This document shows positions 58,432-64,000 of a DNA stretch of 64,000 bases, piece by piece. This DNA is from an uncultured Clostridia bacterium. Its GTDB lineage: Bacteria; Bacillota; Clostridia; Oscillospirales; Ruminococcaceae. The stretch is from assembly GCA_947383835.1 (NCBI GenBank), contig CANDEV010000004.1, positions 1 to 64,000 on the forward strand, written 5' to 3'. The notes under the pieces were generated by a model, which worked only from the letters and a program-made list of their open reading frames with translations, was not told the DNA's origin and did not search any database. The position numbers were made by a program, and so were the translations under genes. Each line of letters opens with the position of its first letter. Within the stretch, counting starts at the first letter, position 1.

Positions 58432-58460
58432 ATTATATCACATTATGTGACATTTTGCAA
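58432..58460 (-). promoter_or_regulatory. Promoter of scfA with operator-like palindrome
   Basis: On the minus strand TTGCAA (58460-58455), 17 bp, TATAAT (58437-58432), 34 bp before the scfA start. The spacer holds the perfect 13-bp palindrome TCACATAATGTGA (58450-58438), positioned where a bound protein would block RNA polymerase. Confidence 0.75.
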
Positions 58461-58626
58461 TAGTCAAAATAAACTATGGAATAAGCGAAAATTAGGTTAT
58501 TTACTACAATTTCGACAAATTTTCTTTGCAGAGCACGGGTTATATTTGCCTTGCTGTATGTAACATTATTGAAAACGTTACCCATGGGGAGAATAAAACC
58601 GTTTCAACACGGTACGCCTGTAAGGG

Positions 58627-59025
58627 TCAAGGCTCAGCCTTGTTTACACCAATTATACCGCCTATCGCAGAACATACCATTATTATTAACAATTTTGTAA
58701 AAAAGCCTCCCGCCGAGAAGCTGCGTACAAATAAAATACCGCCAAGGAGCAGTACCCCGAAAATGACCGCGCCGCATAGAAGCCCTGTTTTTAAACCGTA
58801 CCGCCGTCGTCTTTTCGCTGCCGTATAGCTTGCCGCAAAGCACCCTGCACACAGGGCTATGCCGGACAGTACATGGAACGTGCCGTCGCTGAAATCAATT
58901 ACCGAAGCTATAGCGGAAAAAACCGTTACCGCAAGAAATACCGCACCTACGCAAGCCAGCGCCGCGCTGATGATCATAATGTTCCGTTCCGTGCGGATAC
59001 GCTCCGCAGTGGTTTTCCGCCGCAT
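58627..59025 (-). CDS. TIGR04086-family membrane protein
   Basis: 132 residues. A basic N-terminal segment ('RRKTTAERIRTERN') is followed by four hydrophobic helices ('IMIISAALACVGAVFLAV', 'VLSGIALCAGCFAASYTAA', 'LLCGAVIFGVLLLGGILF', 'LIIMVCSAIGGIIGVN'). This matches the Clostridia TIGR04086 family, which typically sits between yajC and the SCIFF genes, as it does here. Role unknown; suggested link to SCIFF export or sensing is from gene order only. GGAGG precedes the ATG. Confidence 0.85.
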   Translation of the reverse strand: MRRKTTAERIRTERNIMIISAALACVGAVFLAVTVFSAIASVIDFSDGTFHVLSGIALCAGCFAASYTAAKRRRRYGLKTGLLCGAVIFGVLLLGGILFVRSFSAGGFFTKLLIIMVCSAIGGIIGVNKAEP

Positions 59026-59044
59026 AAGAAATACCTCCGTCCCC

Positions 59045-59067
59045 CATAGTCTTTATAAAAGACTATG
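59045..59067. terminator. Short hairpin between yajC and TIGR04086 gene
   Basis: CATAGTCTTT / AAGACTATG, loop ATAA. No strong U-tract; perhaps an mRNA-processing or partial terminator hairpin. Confidence 0.45.
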
Positions 59068-59089
59068 CAGTACGAAGGTGAAAAAGAAC

Positions 59090-59464
59090 CTATTTCTTTT
59101 TAGCAATTTCTTCCGCAGCGTCGTGAATTGTTGCATTTTCGGAAATCGCCCAGATCTTTACTCTGATCTTTGAGCGGTCGCCGCCTGTTTCGATAACGAC
59201 TGTGTCCTCGGTCTTACGGACAACAATGCCGGTAATTCCGCCGATAGTGGTAACTTCATCGCCTATCTGAAGATTGTCACGCATTTCCTTGGCTTCCTTC
59301 TCCTTTTTCTTTTGCGGACGTATCATAAGGAAGTACATCAAGCCGAACACGATGACCATCATAATAACAGATGAAACAAGAGAAAACTGCTGTGCCTCCA
59401 TATTTACCTGATTTGCCGATGTGTTTTCCGCCGAAAGTATGAACGATAAAAGAGCTGTATTCAT
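59090..59464 (-). CDS. yajC: Preprotein translocase subunit YajC
   Basis: 124 residues. One helix (~30-50, 'SVIMMVIVFGLMYFLMIRPQ') followed by 'KKKEKEAKEMRDNLQIGDEV' and 'TTIGGITGIVVRKTEDTVVI', the YajC signature. It binds SecDF-YidC and supports Sec export. No secDF is downstream; the TIGR04086 gene and the SCIFF pair follow. AGGAGG precedes the ATG. Confidence 0.96.
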   Translation of the reverse strand: MNTALLSFILSAENTSANQVNMEAQQFSLVSSVIMMVIVFGLMYFLMIRPQKKKEKEAKEMRDNLQIGDEVTTIGGITGIVVRKTEDTVVIETGGDRSKIRVKIWAISENATIHDAAEEIAKKK

Positions 59465-59576
59465 TTAAAAAGTCCTCCTAAAAATTTTCACATATTACCA
59501 TTATAACATATTTTTTCCGATTTGCAAGGGATATTTTCAATTTTCATTTACTTTTCAGATTTTTGGTGTATTTGCA

Positions 59577-59605
59577 TTGACAATATATATTAAATAATGT
59601 ATAAT
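59577..59605 (+). promoter_or_regulatory. Consensus promoter of the 161-residue protein gene
   Basis: Perfect TTGACA (59577-59582), 17 bp, perfect TATAAT (59600-59605), 34 bp before the start at 59639. The TATAAT-to-start region is repeated at 60124-60165. Confidence 0.85.
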
Positions 59606-59638
59606 TTATGTATGTTTTGTAATATTTGGGAGGGCATT

Positions 59639-60124
59639 ATGACTTTGAAATCTAAAAAGACAGTAAAAAAAATAATAATTATAACCGTAATAACCGCTGT
59701 TGTTATTACTCCAATATTAATGTTTCTTTTTGAGTATATTTCTTACCTTAATTATCTTAAAGAGGAAGAAGCTTCCTATAAGGCGTATTTCAAAAAGGTC
59801 TGCGAATATGTAGACGAGAACCAAGAAGTTTTTGAAGATTTTTCAGAATATCAGATTTCATTGTATGACGGTGAAAATGACTATATGGAGATAGAGCGTG
59901 AGGGAGAACATCAAGAATGGCGGAATATTGTGTTTGATCATATTAGCCGCGCAAGGGTTCACACTAACGATATAGGCGTATGTGTAGTTTATGAACATTT
60001 AGGGGAATCGTACGATATTGTGATATGTTATCAAAATGATGTTTATTTATTCGGCGGAGCTGAAAGCGATACTTTAGTATATATAACTGATAATATATCG
60101 GTTCGTATGAGTTCAGTGCGATAG
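59639..60124 (+). CDS. Hypothetical single-TM extracytoplasmic protein
   Basis: 161 residues. A basic start ('MTLKSKKTVKKIIIITVITA'), one helix to ~35, then ~125 outer residues: an acidic helical part ('EEEASYKAYFKKVCEYVDEN') and a beta-rich part ending 'IVICYQNDVYLFGG'. No family recognised. Perfect promoter at 59577 and GGGAGGG site. Followed by a duplicated leader and a truncated lipoprotein gene. Confidence 0.7.
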   Translation: MTLKSKKTVKKIIIITVITAVVITPILMFLFEYISYLNYLKEEEASYKAYFKKVCEYVDENQEVFEDFSEYQISLYDGENDYMEIEREGEHQEWRNIVFDHISRARVHTNDIGVCVVYEHLGESYDIVICYQNDVYLFGGAESDTLVYITDNISVRMSSVR

Positions 60125-60165
60125 TATAATTCATGTACATATTGCAACATTTGGGAGGGTATATG
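60124..60165 (+). repeat. Duplicated promoter/leader segment
   Basis: AGTATAATTCATGTACATAT..GCAACATTTGGGAGGGTATATGA closely matches TGTATAATTTATGTATG..TGTAATATTTGGGAGGGCATTATGA at 59598-59643: -10 box, leader, ribosome site and start codon in register. Confidence 0.75.
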
Positions 60166-60252
60166 AAAAAGTTATTTGCCGTACTTATTTCTTTAACGCT
60201 TCTATGCTCCTGCGGGGCGTGGGGAAATGCTCTGAAGCCTGTCAAAGTGTAA
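60163..60252 (+). CDS. Tiny lipoprotein or truncated gene start
   Basis: 29 residues: 'MKKLFAVLISLTLLCSCGAW' then 'GNALKPVKV' and stop. It has a complete lipoprotein signal with lipobox 'LLCSC'. The mature peptide would be ~13 residues. Ribosome site and leader copy those of the gene at 59639. Either a processed lipopeptide or the stub of a lipoprotein gene whose body was lost. Confidence 0.5.
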   Translation: MKKLFAVLISLTLLCSCGAWGNALKPVKV

Positions 60253-60280
60253 TAAAACACATAGCCGCAGAATAAAAAAG

Positions 60281-60308
60281 TCCGCCGTCATTTTAAACCG
60301 ACGGCGGA
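60281..60308. terminator. Bidirectional terminator
   Basis: TCCGCCGTC (60281-60289) / GACGGCGGA (60300-60308) with flanking A- and T-runs, between convergent genes. Confidence 0.8.
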
Positions 60309-60314
60309 TTTTAT

Positions 60315-61094
60315 CTATATATTCGGAAACAGCTTGTCAATATCCCCTGCGTCGATCTCCGTCCAGACGGGGTAATACCCCGCCCGCCGCGCCGTGTTCT
60401 GTGAAGCTATATTGCCGCTCCATGTGCTGTAGTAGGGGACTGCGCCGTGCATAAACACCGCTTGGGTGAGCGCGGAGACAAGCTCCGAGCCGATACCCAT
60501 ATTTCGGTATTCGGGAACAACGTCTATGCCTATCTGCCAAAGCCGCGCGCTGTCATTGCTTGCCCCTGCCATGCCGACGATTTTCCCGCCGTTTACCGCG
60601 CATACCGCAAGCACGTCCCGGCGGGGATTGTCCGCATTGTACATAAGAGCATTGTCAAAGCCTTTAACGCTGTACAGCTCCCTTACAATTTCGTCCTCCT
60701 CGTAAAATTTAAATTTGAAACCGTCCCTTGCCGTGTATTTGTACGGCGTAACGGGGAGATAGAAAATGCTGTTAAAGGCTATAGCTTTGCCGAATTCCGC
60801 AAGCTTGCGGTTTATGAGCCATTTCCGCTGCTCGTCGAAAATTTCCGAACCCGTATATTTTGAAGCAAGCTCCGAAGAAAATTCCAGCATTTCGCTTGCC
60901 GCCGTGATTATTGTTCCCCTGCCCATTGCTGCCGCCTTGAAAAAGGACGGTTCGGGCTTGAACCAACGCTGTCCCTCGGCTTTTCTCGAAAGCGTGACCT
61001 TGTTCCGAAAGCTTAAAAAGTCCTCCGCAGAGCAGCAGTAGTCGCTTGCAAGCTGCGCCGCGGCGGTGGCTATAATTTCATTTTTGAAAGTCAT
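60315..61094 (-). CDS. GNAT-family N-acetyltransferase
   Basis: 259 residues. The C-terminal half has the GNAT fold: 'LAVCAVNGGKIVGMAGASND', 'LWQIGIDVVPEYRNMGIGSE' with the acetyl-CoA loop (R-N-M-G-I-G), 'LVSALTQAVFMHGAVPYYST', and 'NIASQNTARRAGYYPVW' (motif B). The N-terminal ~120 residues are an extra domain seen in GCN5-like 'FR47' or GNAT_acetyltran relatives. Acceptor unknown. It lies 13 bp after the lipoprotein gene, co-transcribed. Start 61094; the longer frame overlaps that gene. Confidence 0.88.
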   Translation of the reverse strand: MTFKNEIIATAAAQLASDYCCSAEDFLSFRNKVTLSRKAEGQRWFKPEPSFFKAAAMGRGTIITAASEMLEFSSELASKYTGSEIFDEQRKWLINRKLAEFGKAIAFNSIFYLPVTPYKYTARDGFKFKFYEEDEIVRELYSVKGFDNALMYNADNPRRDVLAVCAVNGGKIVGMAGASNDSARLWQIGIDVVPEYRNMGIGSELVSALTQAVFMHGAVPYYSTWSGNIASQNTARRAGYYPVWTEIDAGDIDKLFPNI

Positions 61095-61107
61095 AGAAAT
61101 CCCCTCT

Positions 61108-62220
61108 CTAATTCCACGGTTCAAACCGAAATACCCGCCAGCCGTCCTTAGTGTTCACCATTTGGTATTCTCTTTCATCGAACCATATTTCATAGGGGTT
61201 GTCGCCGTGAGCGTGAATGACCACCGCTTTAAATGTGACTTGGTATTCGTCCGCAGAAACGGGGAGAAAGCAGTGTCCCATATAACTTATATCGCTGCCC
61301 TTTCCCGCGTCATAAGCCATAAGCTCGCCGTTTTCGTCTATATATATTCCCTGTGCAAGTCTTTTTACGTACTCTTCGGTGAAAACGTCCGTGAAAAGTT
61401 CAATAAAATCATCGGCTGTATGGGTTTCTGCGTACTCTTCGGAAAGATAAGCGTCATACCAAAAAAATTCCTGCATACGCGCACAGGCTTTTGCGAAAAT
61501 TTCCTGCTGTTCCTTTGTGAGAAACGTGGGGGCAATTCCCGTTTTTTGGCTGCCGACCCAGTTTTCGGGGTCGTCCACCCAAGTGGGCATTAACAGTATC
61601 GGGAAAGTTTCTTCGTACAATTCGCTGTTGTCGATAAAAAATTCCATTCTGCGTTCTTCAAAGCCAAAATTTGCAACCGCAACATAAATCCCCGATTCGC
61701 AGGCGGTGTAGTCAAAGTCCTCCGCTTGCAGAAGATAGTCCGTCTTGTGCTTGGACTGTACGGTAAAATCTATCCTGAGCGCGTCAGAACCGTCCGTAAA
61801 CTTTATAGGATCGTCGCTGTACTGTTTAAAAATTTGTATGGTGTTGACCGTGACAGGCTCGTCCGTGTAGTTTGAAAAGGCAAAAATAAGCTCTTTTCCG
61901 TAATTCCACTCTTTGTCATAATGGCAGCCGTGCAGTACATCTGTGTCGCGGCACTCCCAATCGGCTAAATGCCAATCGTCGTACTCGTCATACTGCTTAA
62001 TTATCGGCTGGACGAAAAACACAAGACCATCTTCGGGATTACCCGTATCGTATGATGTAACGGTTTCCATGGTTGTCGTCTCGGGCGGAGCGGTGGTTAC
62101 AGCCGCTTTAGTTGTCGCCGTCGTTGTTGTTTCCGTAATTTCAATATCGTCGTTGTAGCATGAGGACAAACAAAGCGCCATAGAAAGAATTGCCCCAAAT
62201 AAAAATTTTTTGTTAAGCAA
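61108..62220 (-). CDS. Lipoprotein of unknown function, paralogue 1
   Basis: 370 residues from a TTG start (62220) with AAAGGAG 7 nt upstream. Signal peptide with lipobox 'CLSSC', a Thr-rich linker ('ETTTTATTKAAVTTAPPE'), then two parts: a beta-sandwich-like domain with 'GKELIFAFSNYTDEPVTVNT' and a helical/beta domain ending 'GWRVFRFEPWN'. Both parts align with the protein at 62985. The C-terminal part (EEYVKRLAQGIYIDENGELM) has the general look of NTF2/IseA-like extracellular domains; this is unproven. Co-directional with the GNAT gene downstream. Confidence 0.75.
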   Translation of the reverse strand: MLNKKFLFGAILSMALCLSSCYNDDIEITETTTTATTKAAVTTAPPETTTMETVTSYDTGNPEDGLVFFVQPIIKQYDEYDDWHLADWECRDTDVLHGCHYDKEWNYGKELIFAFSNYTDEPVTVNTIQIFKQYSDDPIKFTDGSDALRIDFTVQSKHKTDYLLQAEDFDYTACESGIYVAVANFGFEERRMEFFIDNSELYEETFPILLMPTWVDDPENWVGSQKTGIAPTFLTKEQQEIFAKACARMQEFFWYDAYLSEEYAETHTADDFIELFTDVFTEEYVKRLAQGIYIDENGELMAYDAGKGSDISYMGHCFLPVSADEYQVTFKAVVIHAHGDNPYEIWFDEREYQMVNTKDGWRVFRFEPWN

Positions 62221-62269
62221 AATAATTACTCCTTTTAATTTATTGTAAACCCGCAAAATGATACCAAAT

Positions 62270-62345
62270 CTGTAGGGGCGGATTCTATATCCGCCCATGT
62301 GTTCGGAAATCGTATCGACAGGCGGATATGGAATCCGCCCCTACA
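62270..62345. repeat. GTAGGGGCG palindromic repeat, copy 3 (inner part)
   Basis: TGTAGGGGCGGATTCTATAT and GGATATGGAATCCGCCCCTA are mirrored around CATGTGTTCGGAAATCGTAT. The outer TATAGCAATTCA arms of copies 1 and 2 are not seen. It lies directly after the aroQ stop. Confidence 0.8.
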
Positions 62346-62350
62346 AAATT

Positions 62351-62791
62351 TCACGCATTTAATCTGTAGTACAACGCCTGCACAGCCAGCAAATACCCGT
62401 CCTTGCCAAATCCGAAAAGGCTGCCCGAGCAGACGGGTGCGATAACGGACGTGTGACGGAATTCCTCCCTCTTGCAGATGTTGGAGATATGCACCTCGAT
62501 AACGGGAATTTTTATCGCTGCGATAGCGTCCCTGATAGCATAGCTGTAATGTGTGTACGCCCCCGCGTTGAGGATAACGCCGCACTTGTCCAGCCGCGCC
62601 GCGTGAAGCTTGTCGATTATCTCCCCCTCGTGGTTGGACTGAAAGCACTCGCAGCTGTCGAAGCCCAACTCCGCCGCCTTTGCCTTTATCTCGGCGCAAA
62701 TGCTCTCGTATGTGTCGGAGCCGTAAGTCCCCGGCTCACGCTCCCCCAAAAGATTTAAGTTTGGACCGTTTATAATAAGCAAATTTTTCAT
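62351..62791 (-). CDS. aroQ: Type II 3-dehydroquinate dehydratase
   Basis: 146 residues. 'LLIINGPNLNLLGEREPGTY' with the catalytic Tyr, 'ECFQSNHEGEIIDKLHAARL', 'VILNAGAYTHYSYAIRDAIA' and 'IPVIEVHISNICKREEFRHT' (His) are the family signature. It dehydrates 3-dehydroquinate in the shikimate pathway, cytoplasmic dodecamer. It stands alone, flanked by repeats and lipoprotein genes. Start 62791 after AAAGGAT. Confidence 0.97.
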   Translation of the reverse strand: MKNLLIINGPNLNLLGEREPGTYGSDTYESICAEIKAKAAELGFDSCECFQSNHEGEIIDKLHAARLDKCGVILNAGAYTHYSYAIRDAIAAIKIPVIEVHISNICKREEFRHTSVIAPVCSGSLFGFGKDGYLLAVQALYYRLNA

Positions 62792-62863
62792 ATCAATTAT
62801 CCTTTCATTTTTGTTGTGCAATTTATATTTTAGCACGGTCGGGGCGTTTTGTCAAATGCTGTT

Positions 62864-62965
62864 ATACTAATTTGAGACTAAAAAGCGTGTAAAAAATCAA
62901 GCAAAAATTTGCGCGTATGATTTTTGCGCAGATTTTTTTCTACGCTTTTAGGAGCAAATTAGTAT
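62864..62965. repeat. Palindromic MITE-like repeat, ATACTAATTT family, copy F
   Basis: 102 bp, ends ATACTAATTTG and CAAATTAGTAT. The interior AAAAAGCGTGTAAAAAATCA / AAATTTGCGCGTATGATTTT is nearly identical to copy C at 28477. Lies 19 bp after the stop of the lipoprotein gene at 62985. Confidence 0.9.
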
Positions 62966-62984
62966 TATAATAATCCCTCCGGTT

Positions 62985-64000
62985 TTAAAACCAAATATCG
63001 AACTTGTCAAACCGCCAGCCCTCGTCGGTTTTTACCATATGGAAATTCATTTCCTCAAACCATATGTAGTAGGGGTAATCCTCGTGCCCATGGACAACAA
63101 AGGTTTTGAACAGAACCTCGTTTTCGTCCGCATATATCGGTACGAAAAAATTCTCCTGCACCGATATATCGCCGCCCCGGTCGCCCGAAATTGCTATAAG
63201 CTTTCCGTCGCTGTCTATATATTTACCCAGCGATTTTGAGTAGGCGTATTCGCGGGTGTACCCCTCGTACATATTCTCGAGAAATTCCTCGGCGGTGTGT
63301 TCGTCGGCGTACTCCTGCGGCAGATATGTTGAACAGCCAAAATAACGTTCTGTGATCTCATATGCCTTGTCAAAAGTTTCCTGCTGCTCCTCCGTCAGGA
63401 AATTCTCGTCTCCGTTGAAAATAAAAAACTGCTGTTCAAGCCGTTCTCCGTTTACGTCGAAAACCACCTTGTATATTCCCGTTTCGCACTCGGAGAAGTG
63501 GAAAATATCCTCCGTAATATCAAGGTCGGAATTTGTATCGGGGTCTATGGCGAAATCGAGCTTATGGGACGCGCTTCCGTCCGCAAAGGGCATTGCTTCG
63601 TTCTTGCCTTTTTCGTCCCTGAAAATTTGGACGGAATTTACCGTCTGCGTTTCTTCGGTAAAATTTGTGAACGTGCATACAAGGCTGCCGTGATAATTCC
63701 ACGTTTCGGGACAGTACGCCTGTGCGCCCGAAACTTGGCAGTCCCATTGTTTTTTTTCCGCGTTTTTGTTTACGAGTAAATTCGCGAAAACCGCAACTCC
63801 CTCCGTGGGTGTTTTTGTGTAATCCCATGGCGAGCTGTCAAGGCTGTAGTTTACTGTTTTTGCTCTCGCTGCTTTCATTAGCTTATCGGAGTCCTCGGTT
63901 GAATACTCTCTGACCGTGATATTCATTATGGTTACGCTTGAATTTTCCAGCAAGTCTGCAAGGGTATCGGTATTAATGCTCTGTCCGTCAAAGCCGAGAT
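62985..64000 (-). CDS. Lipoprotein-like protein, paralogue 2 (5' end outside window)
   Basis: At least 338 residues, open to the window edge on the upstream side, so signal peptide is not seen. 'GSLVCTFTNFTEETQTVNSV' and 'FVVHGHEDYPYYIWFEEMNF' align with 'LIFAFSNYTDEPVTVNTI' and 'VVIHAHGDNPYEIWFDEREY' of paralogue 1, and the endings 'GWRFDKFDIWF' and 'GWRVFRFEPWN' match. Likely exported. Function unknown. An earlier internal start near 63953 is not convincing because homologous-looking reading continues to the edge. Confidence 0.7.
   Translation of the reverse strand, partial: LGFDGQSINTDTLADLLENSSVTIMNITVREYSTEDSDKLMKAARAKTVNYSLDSSPWDYTKTPTEGVAVFANLLVNKNAEKKQWDCQVSGAQAYCPETWNYHGSLVCTFTNFTEETQTVNSVQIFRDEKGKNEAMPFADGSASHKLDFAIDPDTNSDLDITEDIFHFSECETGIYKVVFDVNGERLEQQFFIFNGDENFLTEEQQETFDKAYEITERYFGCSTYLPQEYADEHTAEEFLENMYEGYTREYAYSKSLGKYIDSDGKLIAISGDRGGDISVQENFFVPIYADENEVLFKTFVVHGHEDYPYYIWFEEMNFHMVKTDEGWRFDKFDIWF

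Overview
The window reads as chromosomal DNA of an anaerobic, fibre-degrading, Gram-positive Clostridia member, most like Ruminococcus/Oscillospiraceae (inference). The support is a SCIFF ranthipeptide pair, spoVAD/spoVAE sporulation genes, meso-diaminopimelate dehydrogenase, AdhE with a Rex-type operator, many polysaccharide-active enzymes (GH59, GH51, GH9, GH26, CE2, an SGNH esterase), and consensus TTGACA-17-TATAAT promoters with AGGAGG-type ribosome sites. No rRNA, tRNA, CRISPR array or prophage was seen.

Left part (1-14.9 kb). An IS110 transposase remnant abuts a nitroreductase gene broken at its 3' end, beside an HxlR regulator. A MATE exporter, a GH59 gene, and a GH51-DUF6171 pair with a divergent AraC regulator follow. 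Next come a methyltransferase gene bracketed by two inverted copies of a palindromic repeat, then zinc-ribbon and membrane proteins of unknown role and a second methyltransferase.

Core block (14.8-21.7 kb). The order is ylxM-ffh, five small secreted or membrane proteins (three of them paralogous two-TM proteins), rpsP-khpA-(TPR-like)-rimM-trmD and HPr. A structured stretch ending in a terminator lies between rpsP and khpA. rplS does not follow trmD.

Middle (21.7-43 kb). An SGNH esterase lipoprotein, an intracellular GH9 lacking the usual catalytic-base Asp, a CE2 esterase, a serine hydrolase, AdhE, a fructokinase-like kinase, an HD-GYP-type protein and a YafQ toxin-antitoxin pair. Then a two-component-system/ABC transporter operon and a tiny Cys/Asn-rich membrane peptide.

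Right part (41-64 kb). A Bce-type antimicrobial-peptide sensing and detoxification module (RS-x-AB), a monofunctional transglycosylase preceded by a 47-residue membrane peptide, spoVAD/E, ddh, GH26, an ogt gene whose start was lost at an IS5 remnant, a YgjP-type metalloprotease and a CDF transporter. Then the SCIFF locus (yajC, TIGR04086 membrane protein, scfA, scfB), a GNAT protein, and two paralogous lipoproteins around aroQ.

The most distinctive non-coding feature is the density of short palindromic, MITE-like repeats. At least five families occur, several sit directly at gene 3' ends or overlap stop codons, and some families with different termini share one central core.
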